From the NCBI GenBank assembly GCA_964396265.1, contig CAYNEM010000013.1, forward strand, positions 10,992-74,991: 64,000 bases of DNA, written 5' to 3'. Below are positions 39,800 to 49,539 of this stretch, piece after piece; within the stretch, counting starts at the first letter, position 1; each line of letters begins with the position of its first letter. The notes under the pieces are model-generated. The model worked only from the letters and a program-made list of their open reading frames with translations, was not told the DNA's origin and ran no database searches. The DNA is from EA-27 sp964396265 (GTDB lineage: Archaea > Thermoplasmatota > Thermoplasmata > RBG-16-68-12 > EA-27). Both the position numbers and the translations under genes were made by a program.

Positions 39800-41602
39800 G
39801 TGTTCGAGGTCCGAGCCCGCTCCGGCATGGGCCGCAACGCGACCTGGTCCGTGGGGGGCTCCACCGTCCCGACCCCGAACGTCCTCTTCGCGGTTTCCCC
39901 GCGCCACCCCGCTCCCCTGATCGCGGAGATCCTTCTCACGGCGACTCCGCTCCAGGACCCCCGCCCCACGTTCCTCGACCGGGGGAGCTTGTACCGGCCC
40001 CTCGCGCACGAAGGCGGGCTCGCCATCCCCGCGGACGCAGCCAGGCCCTCCGTGCTCCCTGACCTGGAGCGCCCCCCGATGGCCCCAGGAACCACCGTCG
40101 TCGCGACCCATGCAGCCGACGTCGGCGCGCATCCGGAAGCGGAGCTCGTCGTCCTCGGGGACGCCGCCGCCTACCTCCGCCGTCCGAAACCTTTCGTGGC
40201 GGCAATCGCCGAGCTCCGGCGGGCGATGGGGTATGCCCGCCTCCTCTACACCCCCGGGATCGCCACCCCGGGCAACCTGGCGATCCTCGCCTACAGCGGC
40301 GTGGACCTCGTCGACTCGACGCGGGTGGTGTTCGAGTCCACCCTTGGCCGCTTCCACACCCCGGACGCATCCTGGGTCTCAGATGAAGTCGACCCGGGGG
40401 CGTGCGCGTGTCCGGCGTGCGCCGCCAAGGGAGCGGGGAAGGACCTCGAGGGCCACAACACGCGGGCTCTCCTCGAGGAGGCCCGATACGCCGCGATGGC
40501 GATCCGCACGGGGCGTCTCCGAGAACTCGCAGAGCGCCGTGCCGCGAACGACCCCTGGTCCACCACCGTGCTGCGCGAGCTCGACCTGCGCCACGCGGAC
40601 TGGCAGGAATACCATGCGCCCGTCGCGGGCGGCACCCTCTTCGCGTACACCGCGCAGTCCCTCCTCCGCCCCGAGGTCGTGCGGTTCCGCCGGCGCCTCG
40701 TGGAACGGTACGCGAAGCCGCCGAGCGCCCGCGTCCTCGTCCTGCTCCCGTGCTCGGCGCGAAAGCCGTACGCCGACTCGAAGACGCACCGCCGGTTCCG
40801 GGACGCGGTGTGGGCGGCAGGGAACCCGCACGCGGCGCACGAGGTGATCGTCACGTCGCCGTTCGGCCTCGTCCCGCGGGAGCTCGAGCGCACGTACCCG
40901 GCCGCGCACTACGACGTGCCCGTGACGGGGGACTGGAGCCGCGACGAGGTCGCCGTCCTCCAGGGGGACCTGCGGGCGTTCCTCGCAAGGAATCACTACG
41001 ATGCCGTGATCGCGCACGTCGTCACGGAGGCGCCGTTCGTCCGCGATGTCATCCCGGACGCCACGTTCACGGGGGGCGAGAAGACGACGCAGGATGCATC
41101 CCTGGCGGCGTTGACGGGGGCGTTATTCTCTGCCCTCGGGGGCACGCCGAAGGTCTCGGTTCGCCCCCGGATCGCGGAGGACTTACACAACCTGGCGGTG
41201 TTCCAATTCGGCGCGGAGGGTGCGGCGCTCGTGGCGGGCGCCTCGTTCCGGGGCCGCTACCCGGACGTCCGCATCATCAAAGGCGAGACCCAGGTGGGCT
41301 CCGTGACGGAGCTCGGGAAAATCTCGCTCACGATGGACGGTGGGCGAATCCTCTCGGACGCCAACGCGCATTGGGTCGAGATCGAGGATTTCCGCCCGGA
41401 GGGCAGCGTGTTCGCGGTCGGCGTCACGGGGGCGGACGACCGGATCCGCGTGGGCGACGAGGTCGTCGTGCGTCATCAGGGGGACGTGCGCGCGGTCGGG
41501 GTGGCGGCGATGAACCCGCGCGAGATGGTGGACCTGAAGCGTGGCGAGGCCGTGAAGGTCCGGCACAAGACGAAGAAGCTCGAGGCGGGCGCACAAGTCT
41601 AA
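39800..41602 (+). CDS. arcS: archaeosine synthase ArcS (TGT-like with PUA domain)
   Basis: The 600-residue protein makes archaeosine at tRNA position 15 by acting on preQ0 base. It has a degenerate tRNA-guanine transglycosylase half (YTPGIATPGNLAILAYSGVD; ACACPACAAKG with zinc ligands), the ArcS-specific core PCSARKPYADSKTHRRF near residue 317, and a C-terminal PUA domain (DANAHWVEIEDFRPEG; GVAAMNPREMVDLKRGEAVK). A GTG at 39800 is chosen: the product then opens VFEVRARSG, the form usual in ArcS. Earlier codons from 39647 cross the palindrome region. ArcS is limited to archaea and supports a euryarchaeal origin. Confidence 0.9.
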   Translation: MFEVRARSGMGRNATWSVGGSTVPTPNVLFAVSPRHPAPLIAEILLTATPLQDPRPTFLDRGSLYRPLAHEGGLAIPADAARPSVLPDLERPPMAPGTTVVATHAADVGAHPEAELVVLGDAAAYLRRPKPFVAAIAELRRAMGYARLLYTPGIATPGNLAILAYSGVDLVDSTRVVFESTLGRFHTPDASWVSDEVDPGACACPACAAKGAGKDLEGHNTRALLEEARYAAMAIRTGRLRELAERRAANDPWSTTVLRELDLRHADWQEYHAPVAGGTLFAYTAQSLLRPEVVRFRRRLVERYAKPPSARVLVLLPCSARKPYADSKTHRRFRDAVWAAGNPHAAHEVIVTSPFGLVPRELERTYPAAHYDVPVTGDWSRDEVAVLQGDLRAFLARNHYDAVIAHVVTEAPFVRDVIPDATFTGGEKTTQDASLAALTGALFSALGGTPKVSVRPRIAEDLHNLAVFQFGAEGAALVAGASFRGRYPDVRIIKGETQVGSVTELGKISLTMDGGRILSDANAHWVEIEDFRPEGSVFAVGVTGADDRIRVGDEVVVRHQGDVRAVGVAAMNPREMVDLKRGEAVKVRHKTKKLEAGAQV

Positions 41603-41733
41603 ATCGCGGATCCGTTCGAACACTTTCAGGCGACCCGGGCGTCCTGACCCGGGCCGGACCGAGTACTTTCGCAGACCTCTCCCCGACCTAGGGCTATCCG
41701 TGCCGGGCGTCTACAGGGATTCCGAGGACAAAC

Positions 41734-41838
41734 ATGATCGCAATCGCGATGGAACCGGAACCGTGCGGCTGGGACGAGGTCTACGCCGCGTACGGATGCC
41801 CCGTCGGGCTCGAAGCGGAGCTCGACGAGGGCGACTAA
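41734..41838 (+). CDS. possible 34-residue small protein
   Basis: A short frame (ATG 41734, TAA 41836-41838) encodes an acidic peptide beginning MIAIAMEPEPCGWDEVYAAY and ending in Glu/Asp-rich residues, with two Cys (CGWDEVYAAYGC). The composition is more protein-like than the surrounding frames, but no clear promoter or ribosome binding site is seen. It lies between arcS and the tnpB gene. I treat it as possible only. Confidence 0.25.
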   Translation: MIAIAMEPEPCGWDEVYAAYGCPVGLEAELDEGD

Positions 41839-42043
41839 CGATCAATTGCTGGCTCCGAAGACTTCCCATCCCGATAGGCGCGAGGCCTCCGACTCCCGCC
41901 TATCACCCCTTTTTCTGTGTTCCGGAAGTACAAGATTCCCGGGACCTTCTCCTACAAGGAGTCTGATCGGATCTCCTCCTTCGACCGAAACTTTCGGCCC
42001 CCTCTCGACTGTGTTCAAAGGCACCTCCGACCGTGGGGTCCGC

Positions 42044-43324
42044 ATGCCCGGTCGCCTCGTCCGGAGCCTTGTGTTCCCGGTGGGCGAGACTCCACCACCC
42101 CTCCGTGCTCTCCTCGCAGAGTTCCGACGACTCGTGAACCGGTCCATCCGCATCGCGCTCCACGAGGACGCACGCTCGCGCTCGCGGCTGACGAAGGTCG
42201 CGTACCGCATGCTCTCCGCGGAGCACGACGTGTACAAGCAGTACATCCCGTCCGCGTTCGAGATTGCCCTCGCGGTCTTGAAGGCGCACCGTCGGCGCGT
42301 GCGCAAGGGTAGGCCGACGAGCGTCCCGTACCTCCGAACGCCCATCCTGAAGGCGGAGAACCAGTCCTATCGCCTGGACAGGGAGACGGGACGGCTCCGG
42401 ATCCCGATCCGTCGCACGGAGGGCGTGCAGCTCACGCTGCCCCTGTCCGACTGGCACCGCACGTTCCTCACAGACGCGTCGTGGGGCCTCGGCTCTCTCA
42501 CGGTGACGAGGGACCGCATCACTATCGTCGTGCGGAAGGGAGCGCCGAGGCCGTACGAGCCCGCGGCGGCGATTGCGCTGGACACGAACGAGTCCTCCCT
42601 TGACGGCGTCGCGGCCGAGGGCATTGAGGCCCGCCTCGTGACGGTCCCCTTCCCCGAAGTCCGCGTCGTGCAGGCGACGCACGTCCGCCGTCGGAAGCGG
42701 CTCGCGAGAAGGAAGACGAACGACCGACGGGTGATGCGCCGACTCCTCCGCCGCGAGGGACGGCGCGAGCGGAATCGAATCCGCCAGCGCCTCCACATTG
42801 TGAGCAAGTCGCTCGTCGCCTCCGCGAGGGAACAGCGGGCCGTGATCGTCCTCGAGGATCTCCGGATGCCACAAGGCGGAGGGCGAGGCCGAAAGATGCG
42901 CCGACGTCTCTCCTCGTGGCCCCAGGGCGAACTCCACCGCCAGATCGAGTACAAAGCCCTCGCTGCGGGCGTCCCCCTCATCAAAGTCCATCCGGCATGG
43001 ACCTCTAAGACCTGCCCAGCGTGTGGCGCCCGGCGCCGAGACAGGGTGGGCCAGGACTTCGTGTGCCTCGTGTGCGACTGGGAACTCGACCGGCAGCACA
43101 ACGCGGGCCTGAACATCCTGAAATTCGCCTTGGCCTCGGACGAGGCTTTGGCAAGGGCCGTACGGTTCCGGCCCGGTGCCCTCCGCCGTGACGTGGTGAT
43201 TCCCCTCTACGACCTTCCCGCGAGGGAAGGCGCACGGGAGGAGCCGAGCGGAGTGGAGTTGCGTCTGGGCGGGCACGTTGCCACCAGTCGCCGACAGAAC
43301 CGAAGGCCTGTATCCATGACGTGA
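42044..43324 (+). CDS. tnpB: TnpB, IS200/IS605-family RNA-guided nuclease
   Basis: The 426-residue protein has the TnpB RuvC core: first Asp in AIALDTNESSLDGVA (about 180), Glu in AVIVLEDLRMPQGGG (about 271), zinc ribbon TCPACGARRRDR and FVCLVCDWELDRQ, and last Asp in DRQHNAGLNIL (about 349). All catalytic positions look intact, so it may be active. The N-terminal half has the usual basic helices (RRVRKGRPTSVPYLRTP). No TnpA gene is beside it, so it is a solo element. The ATG at 42044 was chosen; a GTG at 42011 adds eleven residues. A guide RNA would be expected to overlap its 3' end. Confidence 0.92.
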   Translation: MPGRLVRSLVFPVGETPPPLRALLAEFRRLVNRSIRIALHEDARSRSRLTKVAYRMLSAEHDVYKQYIPSAFEIALAVLKAHRRRVRKGRPTSVPYLRTPILKAENQSYRLDRETGRLRIPIRRTEGVQLTLPLSDWHRTFLTDASWGLGSLTVTRDRITIVVRKGAPRPYEPAAAIALDTNESSLDGVAAEGIEARLVTVPFPEVRVVQATHVRRRKRLARRKTNDRRVMRRLLRREGRRERNRIRQRLHIVSKSLVASAREQRAVIVLEDLRMPQGGGRGRKMRRRLSSWPQGELHRQIEYKALAAGVPLIKVHPAWTSKTCPACGARRRDRVGQDFVCLVCDWELDRQHNAGLNILKFALASDEALARAVRFRPGALRRDVVIPLYDLPAREGAREEPSGVELRLGGHVATSRRQNRRPVSMT

Positions 43325-43371
43325 ACGCACGCGGTAGCCTTATCATCGGGCTTGGAAATGCTGCGCGCAGA

Positions 43372-43443
43372 GCGGCGGTAGTCTAGTGGTTAGGACCGGG
43401 GCCTTCCAAGCCCCAGGCGCGGGTTCGACTCCCGCCCGCCGCA
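43372..43443 (+). tRNA. tRNA-Gly (anticodon UCC)
   Basis: The acceptor stem GCGGCGG (43372-43378) pairs with CCGCCGC (43436-43442), followed by discriminator A. The anticodon stem GGGGC/GCCCC closes the loop CTTCCAA, giving anticodon TCC. The T arm is GCGGG-TTCGACT-CCCGC. CCA is not encoded. A TATA-like CCTTATCA about 34 bases upstream fits an archaeal tRNA promoter. No intron is present. It lies 48 bases after the tnpB stop. Confidence 0.95.
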
Positions 43444-43746
43444 CTTCCTACTCGGCGCGCGGAACAGATCCCACGGGTCCGGGGGTCTTGCTCCAAGGCA
43501 CCCTAGGGCAAGCGATCGGCACCCTCGAAGGCCTCCGACTCCCCGGGACTTCCTGCGGGCTAGCCTCGAGCCACTGACGGGGCCGACGTCGTATCCCCCA
43601 AGCCACCGGCGCAGGCGAGGCATCGGGTCCGCGATGCCTCCTCCGTCGTCCTCCACCTACAATAGGCGGGACTCGCCCGATCCTCTGGCTCTGACTCCGC
43701 AACGCGGAGTAACGTCTTTCCCTCAGACACCCATGCAATCCCTTCG
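43444..43746. other. 303-bp intergenic region
   Basis: Between tRNA-Gly and the membrane protein gene. A short inverted match (CTCCGCAACGCGGAG, about 43697-43711) could form a hairpin with a three-base loop. Open frames on the minus strand run across the tRNA and are not credible. Nothing else is seen. Confidence 0.5.
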
Positions 43747-44979
43747 ATGACGGTCCATGCGTCGGGTTGGCGATGGAAACTGGGCCTTTGGGTCGCGGGC
43801 ACCCTCATGCTGGCCGCTTCTCTAGCCTTGTTCGCTCGACTGCCTCCGTTTGGAGGCCTGATCGTCCTCGTCCCATTCGCGTTCGCCTTTCTCCCATGGT
43901 TCCAGGCAGGTCTGCTGCGGGCAGCCCCGGAGAGCGTCCTCGCGTACCTCGCCCACGACTTCCGGATGTCCTCCCACCTTGTTGCGGAGGTCTCCGGGGA
44001 GATCACGGTCCGCCTCAGCCGGTGGGCATCGGTCAAGATCCGAGCCCGGCCCGAAGGAGAGGGGTGCACGCTTTCCTACCAAGTGTACGCCACGCCGAGC
44101 GGCTGGGGAGCCCTGGTCCTCTGTTTCCTCATCATCTGGCCCACGCCGCTCGCGATCATCCCGATCCTCGTCATCTTCCATCGGGTCGTCGCGGCGATAG
44201 AGCAACGGGTCGCCCCGATCGTGCGCGAGGGCCGCCTCCCGGAAGCTTTCCAGCGCGACGACATCCGCGTCCTGCTCCTCTCCAGTCTCGGGGAAAGTCA
44301 TCGTCTCGCCCTCGAGAGCCACGAGGCGGAGCGGGACAGCTACCACGACACGCTCGGCCTCGTCGCCCTGGGTGCGTTGTTGGGCTGGTTCCTCGTCTTC
44401 ATCGGCCTTGGATTCCTTCTCCCGGATCCGGACTGGGGTCGTCGCACGGTGAACGCGTTCTTGATTTCACTGGGCGGAGCGCTCGCCTTTGGAATCCTTT
44501 CGGGCCTCCTCGTGCGGCGGCGCTTCAAGCCAACCATCCTCCGACATCGGGAATGGGTTTCTCGTCTCGAGGTGGCCTTCCGGGGGGAGACCCCGCGCAA
44601 ACCCACCGGGACGGGGCTGCCGAGCACGTTCGACGTGCTCTGGCAGGCGTCGCAGGAGGTCCCGCGCTGGATCGCCACACAGCGCCGCGCCGGGCTGAAC
44701 CGGGACCCCGCGGTCTGGGGAATCCTGTTCATCGCCGTGTGGTGGGGCGTCCAGCTGATGGCCTTCGGCGTTCCGCTCCTCCTGATTCCGGGGCTTGTGA
44801 ACCCGGGCCTTGGAGTCGCGCTTGTGGCGGTGGGGGTGGGCCTGCTCTTCGGAGCGGATCGATTCTACCGGCGGTGGCGGCGGAAGCGGGACGACGAACT
44901 CGCGCGACAGCAGGACGGCTGGAACCGCCGATATGCCTCGCTGCGGGACCGAATGGAGCAGTTCCTCCAGGACCTATGA
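43747..44979 (+). CDS. polytopic membrane protein, unknown family
   Basis: The 410-residue protein has about eight hydrophobic helices in three groups: two at the N-terminus (LGLWVAGTLMLAASLALFA; FGGLIVLVPFAFAFLPWF), a long hairpin (GWGALVLCFLIIWPTPLAII), and later pairs (LGLVALGALLGWFLVFIGLG; VWGILFIAVWWGVQLMAFGV). Between the first and second groups is a soluble strand-rich domain of about 60 residues. The last 40 residues are basic and helical. No transporter or enzyme motif is seen. The downstream winged-helix gene begins four bases after its stop, so they are probably co-transcribed. Confidence 0.75.
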   Translation: MTVHASGWRWKLGLWVAGTLMLAASLALFARLPPFGGLIVLVPFAFAFLPWFQAGLLRAAPESVLAYLAHDFRMSSHLVAEVSGEITVRLSRWASVKIRARPEGEGCTLSYQVYATPSGWGALVLCFLIIWPTPLAIIPILVIFHRVVAAIEQRVAPIVREGRLPEAFQRDDIRVLLLSSLGESHRLALESHEAERDSYHDTLGLVALGALLGWFLVFIGLGFLLPDPDWGRRTVNAFLISLGGALAFGILSGLLVRRRFKPTILRHREWVSRLEVAFRGETPRKPTGTGLPSTFDVLWQASQEVPRWIATQRRAGLNRDPAVWGILFIAVWWGVQLMAFGVPLLLIPGLVNPGLGVALVAVGVGLLFGADRFYRRWRRKRDDELARQQDGWNRRYASLRDRMEQFLQDL

Positions 44980-44983
44980 GGGC

Positions 44984-45277
44984 ATGGCGGCCACGTCGGG
45001 GCGACCGGATCTGTTCGTCGTCGTGCGGCTCCTGGAGAGCCTCTGGCGCGAGGGCGAGCCGATGGTGAAGACGCGTCTGCAGGTCGCGGCCAACGTGAAT
45101 TACGACGTGTTCAGCAAGTACCTGACGTGGTGCCTCGCCCGCGGCCTCGTCTCCGTCGAGAACTCCCCGGACGCGCACGAGCGGATCCTCATCACGGAGA
45201 AGGGGAAGAACGCGTACCGCCGGCTCGTCGAGTGGCTGAACGAGTTCGTCCATGGTCGCAGGCCGGACCTCCCGTGA
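44984..45277 (+). CDS. winged-helix DNA-binding protein
   Basis: The 97-residue product has a compact winged helix: DLFVVVRLLESLWREGEPM, KTRLQVAANVNYDVFSKYLT (helix-turn-helix), WCLARGLVSVEN, and the wing ERILITEKGKNAYRRLVEWL. It resembles the archaeal HTH_45/PadR-like single-domain regulators. A GAGGG ribosome binding site precedes the ATG and overlaps the stop of the membrane protein gene. A longer frame from 44810 lies inside that gene and was rejected. It may regulate its membrane partner. Confidence 0.82.
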   Translation: MAATSGRPDLFVVVRLLESLWREGEPMVKTRLQVAANVNYDVFSKYLTWCLARGLVSVENSPDAHERILITEKGKNAYRRLVEWLNEFVHGRRPDLP

Positions 45278-45362
45278 GGAGAGACCGTCAGACACGTGTC
45301 CGACCGAAGGGTATAAATCCCCTGATTCGGGTACGTCGCCCGCCCAGGGATGGGACCCAGGG

Positions 45363-48300
45363 ATGGGACCGCTGCGCACGTGGCTTAATCGGGAGTCTCG
45401 AATCCTCGCTCGAGCCCGCAGGCTTCAGTCCCACGCGCGGACCTTGTACGAACACGGATCCGAGGCGAGGGCCGCCGCCATGTTCCTCAAAGGACTCGCC
45501 CTCCTCGAACAGAACCGCGCTGCCGGCGGACGCCTCCCTTCGGAGTACGCCGTCACGTTTGCCGCGATAGGACGCGGGCTGTACGATCTGGGCCGTGCGG
45601 TCGAGGCGGACCGTGCGGCGACCGCCGCCCTCGCCCTCGACCCCGGGAACGTCGAAGCGCTTGATTGCCGTGGCCTCCTCCTTGCGAGTCGCGGGAACAC
45701 CGAGGAGGCCCGTGCCTCGTTCACGCGCGCATTGGCGGTGGACCCGACGCGGACGGAGGCGTGGGGGAACCTCGGCGACCTGGAGTACGCGGTCGGCGAG
45801 CGGGATGCGGCGACCGTCGCTTGGTCCAACGTGCTCCGGCTCGACCGGCTCGACGTGGACACCTACGACAAGCTCCTACGCCTCCGCCCGGGAGACGCCG
45901 ATCTGTGGTTCCAGAAGGCCGAGGTCACGCGTGAGCTCGAGCGTCGCGAGGAGTCGCTGGCGGCGTACGAGCATGTGCTGCACGTGGACCCTCGAAGCAA
46001 GGAGGCGTGGCGGGGGCGCGCGCAGGTGCTCCTGAAGGCCCGCCAGCCCGACCGTGCGCTGCAGTCCATCGAGAAGGCGCTGGAGATCGACGATGAGGAC
46101 CCCTCCCTCTGGAAGACGCGCGGCGCGATCCTCCGGGACCTCGGCAAGCTCGAGGACGCGGTCGCGAGCTACGATTCCGCGATCCAGCTGCGCGGCGACG
46201 ACGCCGACGCCTGGCTTCAGAAAGCTCTCTGTCTGGGAGCGCTGAACCGCAACGACGAGGCCGTCAAGGACTTCGACGCCGTCCTGAAGCTCGCGCTCAA
46301 GGACCCGGCGGCACTCGAGGGACGCAAGAAGTCCCTGCTCACGCTTCAACGGTGGGACGCCGCGCTCGACGCGTGCGACGCGCTCCTCGCGGCGGCCGCG
46401 GACCACGTGGAGACGCTCCTCGACCGAGGCACCGTGCTCGTGCGACTCGACCGGAAGGCCGAGGCCGTCGAGGCGCTCGACGCGTTCCTCGCACGGATGC
46501 CCGGAGACCTTGCCGCCCTGCGCTCGAAGGCCGACCTGGTGAAGACCCTCGGGCGATGGTCGGAACTGAACGCGGTCAGCGAACTGATCCTCCGGCAGGA
46601 CAAAAGGGACGCCCGCGCGCACAAGGACAAGGGGCTCGCGCTGCGCATGAACGGGGACCCCGGGCACGGGCTGCGCGCCTACGAGGCCGCGTTGGCGGTG
46701 GACGTTGACGACCTCGAGGCTCTCCGGGGCAAGCGCGACTGCCTGAAGGCGTTGGACGATACGAAACACGTCGTCCGCGTCACCCGCGAGATCCTCCACC
46801 TCGACGCTTCGGACGTCATCTCCTGGCTAGATCACGCGGTCGCGGTCGAATCCCTCGGGGACCTGACGGAGGCGCTGGCGGCATACGACCACGCGCTCGC
46901 CCTCTCGCCCGGGGACGGGGTCGCCTGGCACCGGCGGGGCGATGTGCAGGCCCGGCTCGGCCACTGGGAGGACGCGGTGTGGTCCTACCGCCAGGGTCTC
47001 AAGGTCCGTCCCGACGTCGCGGACGCATGGCACGGCCTCGGGACCGCACTCGGGCAGATCGGGTCGTACACGGACGCCGTCGCCGCCTTCGAGTCATGCC
47101 TCGGCCTCGCGCCGGACGACAAGCGCGCGTGGTTCGGGAAAGGGCTGGCGCTCGAGGGGGCGAAGAGGTACGAGGAGGCGGTCAGCGCGTACGACAAGGC
47201 GATCGCGCTCGACGCGCGGGACGCCCGCGTCTGGTTCTCGCGCGGGGCCGCGCTCGCGTGGCTCGAGCGGTATGAGGAGGCCGTCGACGCGTTCGACCGC
47301 GCGCATCTCCTCGATCCCACGAACGGCGCGTACGCGGTCCGCAAGGCGCGCACGATGCTCAAGGTGGGCCGCCAAGAGGAGGCCCTCCTCACGTTCAACA
47401 CCACCCTCGAGGCACATCCCGGGGACCTCGAGGCGCTCGACGGGGCACGGGAGGCGCTCGAGCTCCTGCACCGGCCCGAAGAGGCGTACGCCGTCACCGG
47501 CCAGATCGTGCAGGTCCATCCCCGCGACCCACGCGCGTGGCAGGAGAGGGCGCGGCTCGGTCTCGCCACCGGCAGGAGCCGTGAGGCCCTGGCGGCGATC
47601 GGCAAGGCGCTGCACCTCGATGGCGCGAACGTGGAATTCCTGCGCGCGAAGCGCGAGATCCTGACGGCGCTCAAGGACCACGACGGGGTCGTCGAGGTCT
47701 GCGAGGCCCTACTCGCCGCCAACCCCAAGGACACGGAGGCCCACCGCGAGAAGGCCTTCGCCCTCGAGGGAGCGGGCCGGTTCGACGACGCGCTCCTGGC
47801 GTACGACGCGGCGCTCGCGGTCGATCCGATGGACCGCGCGTCGTGGGACGCGAAGGGGCTCGCGTACGTCCGCGCGCACCGCGCGCCGGAGGCGCTCGAT
47901 TGCTTCGACCATGCACTGACGATCAACCCCGGGGACCGCACGGCGCTCTCGTCGAAGGGTCGCGTCCTGTTCGAGGCGGGCCGCCATGCCGCCGCGCTCC
48001 GGGTGTTCGACGACGGCCTCCTCCTCGAACGCGGGAACGCGGAGTTCCTCGACGGGAAGGCCCTGTGCCTCCTCGCCCTCGAGAAGCCGCGCGAGGCGCT
48101 GCAGTGCGCGGAGGTCGCGCTCGAGACGAACCCCCGGGACCCGGTCGCGCTCCGCGTGAAGGCCGACGTGAGCCTCCGGGAGGGGCGCGCGGAGGAGGCG
48201 CTCGCGATCGTGGATCACGCGTTGGCGGTGGAGTCGAATCCCGCCGCACTCTGGAGGCTCAAGGGCCTCGCGCTCCAGGCGATGGGGAAAGATGCGGAAT

Positions 48301-49535
48301 CCGTCGAAGCGCTCACGCGCGCCGTCTCCCTCGAGCCGAGCGATGGCAAGACCTGGCGCGCGAAGGGACTCGCGCACGTGAAGCTCCATCAGTTCGCCGA
48401 GGCCGCGGACGCGTACGAGCGGGCCCTCCAGCGGGCGCCGAACGACAAGGAGTTGTGGTCGCTGAAGGCGTTCGCGCTCGAACGTGCGGGCGAGCGGGAG
48501 CCCGCGGTGGCGGCGTACGACAAGGCGATCGCGCTCGACCCCGTGGACAAGACGCTCTGGAGCTCGAAGGGGCTCGCGCTTCTCGCGCTCCGGCGGTATG
48601 AGGACGCGGTCCGCTGCTTCGACTACGCGACGAAGCTCGACCCGGTGTACGACATCGCTGCCAAGGGGCGGAAGGACGCGGAGGCCGGCCTCCATCTCCG
48701 CCAGGTCGAGGACTGCGCGCGGCGCATCGTGGAGTGGGAGCGCGCGAACGGGCGCATGGCGTCGCGAGACGAGGCGTTCCGCATGGCGGGCGTGCCGTTC
48801 TCGATCCTCGATGAGGTGATCACGTATCTGGCGGAGCCGCCGAAGGTGCTGCCCGCGGACCTGCCCGCGGAGAAGCTCCACCGGTTCGAGGCCGTCTCGT
48901 CCGTCGTCCTCAAGATGGTCGACAATCCGGTAGAGGTGGATCGGTATAGCGTGGCGATGAGTGCGCCGGGCGCCGACGCGTCCGAGGTCCGCGAGATGTG
49001 GGGGTACATCCACAACGTCGCCGAGGCGGACGTGGATCCGGAGCCGGATCCCCACCTCGACGCGCTCCTGCGCCGCGCGCTCGACCTCCCGCGCGAGGAG
49101 TGGGACCTCGTGCACCTCGCCCGCCAGCTCGACCTCGGGATCTGGGAGGCGAAGCGGCTCGAGACGTCCCTGAAGATCTTCGAGGGCGGCGCATACCGCG
49201 TGACGACGAAGCCCACGCCCGAGGTCGCGAAGTCGCACGCGGCGGTCCCGCCGCCGAGAAAGGCGGAGGAGGCCCGCGAGGTCCGCCAATGCCGAGACCA
49301 CCATGGGAAGGCCGTGTCCAAGCATGCGTGCGGTGCGTGGCTGTGCTCCGCATGCCTCGACGAGGCGCACTGTCCCTCCTGCAGCAAGCCCCTCCACGTT
49401 CCCAAGCCGAAGGAGGAGGAACCCGACAAAGAGGAGAATGAGACGAAGGAACCAGAGGAGTCCCCGCCCCTGCCGCCAAAGGAGCGCCCCCGAAGACGCG
49501 AGGACGAGGCAAACCGCGACTTCAATCGCCTCTAG
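45363..49535 (+). CDS. giant TPR-repeat protein with C-terminal zinc finger
   Basis: This 1390-residue protein is built from about 30 tandem TPR units over residues 20-1110, with the consensus W-x-x-x-G-x-A-L and A-x-A-Y-D-x-A-I/L-x-L-D (for example YEEAVSAYDKAIALDARD). After the repeats comes a helical domain (RRIVEWERANGRMASRDEAF and later), then a zinc finger with CRDHHGKAVSKHACG, LCSACLDEAHCPSC, and a charged Lys/Glu/Pro-rich tail. No signal peptide is present, so it is cytosolic. A TATA box (GTATAAAT, 45311-45318) leads to a short leader. It probably acts as a scaffold. The ATG at 45363 follows CCAGGG. Confidence 0.88.
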   Translation: MGPLRTWLNRESRILARARRLQSHARTLYEHGSEARAAAMFLKGLALLEQNRAAGGRLPSEYAVTFAAIGRGLYDLGRAVEADRAATAALALDPGNVEALDCRGLLLASRGNTEEARASFTRALAVDPTRTEAWGNLGDLEYAVGERDAATVAWSNVLRLDRLDVDTYDKLLRLRPGDADLWFQKAEVTRELERREESLAAYEHVLHVDPRSKEAWRGRAQVLLKARQPDRALQSIEKALEIDDEDPSLWKTRGAILRDLGKLEDAVASYDSAIQLRGDDADAWLQKALCLGALNRNDEAVKDFDAVLKLALKDPAALEGRKKSLLTLQRWDAALDACDALLAAAADHVETLLDRGTVLVRLDRKAEAVEALDAFLARMPGDLAALRSKADLVKTLGRWSELNAVSELILRQDKRDARAHKDKGLALRMNGDPGHGLRAYEAALAVDVDDLEALRGKRDCLKALDDTKHVVRVTREILHLDASDVISWLDHAVAVESLGDLTEALAAYDHALALSPGDGVAWHRRGDVQARLGHWEDAVWSYRQGLKVRPDVADAWHGLGTALGQIGSYTDAVAAFESCLGLAPDDKRAWFGKGLALEGAKRYEEAVSAYDKAIALDARDARVWFSRGAALAWLERYEEAVDAFDRAHLLDPTNGAYAVRKARTMLKVGRQEEALLTFNTTLEAHPGDLEALDGAREALELLHRPEEAYAVTGQIVQVHPRDPRAWQERARLGLATGRSREALAAIGKALHLDGANVEFLRAKREILTALKDHDGVVEVCEALLAANPKDTEAHREKAFALEGAGRFDDALLAYDAALAVDPMDRASWDAKGLAYVRAHRAPEALDCFDHALTINPGDRTALSSKGRVLFEAGRHAAALRVFDDGLLLERGNAEFLDGKALCLLALEKPREALQCAEVALETNPRDPVALRVKADVSLREGRAEEALAIVDHALAVESNPAALWRLKGLALQAMGKDAESVEALTRAVSLEPSDGKTWRAKGLAHVKLHQFAEAADAYERALQRAPNDKELWSLKAFALERAGEREPAVAAYDKAIALDPVDKTLWSSKGLALLALRRYEDAVRCFDYATKLDPVYDIAAKGRKDAEAGLHLRQVEDCARRIVEWERANGRMASRDEAFRMAGVPFSILDEVITYLAEPPKVLPADLPAEKLHRFEAVSSVVLKMVDNPVEVDRYSVAMSAPGADASEVREMWGYIHNVAEADVDPEPDPHLDALLRRALDLPREEWDLVHLARQLDLGIWEAKRLETSLKIFEGGAYRVTTKPTPEVAKSHAAVPPPRKAEEAREVRQCRDHHGKAVSKHACGAWLCSACLDEAHCPSCSKPLHVPKPKEEEPDKEENETKEPEESPPLPPKERPRRREDEANRDFNRL

Positions 49536-49539
49536 CCGG

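Noticed and set aside
47709..49397. 562-residue minus-strand open frame
   Set aside because: It is antisense to the TPR gene and its apparent repeats mirror the TPR repeats.
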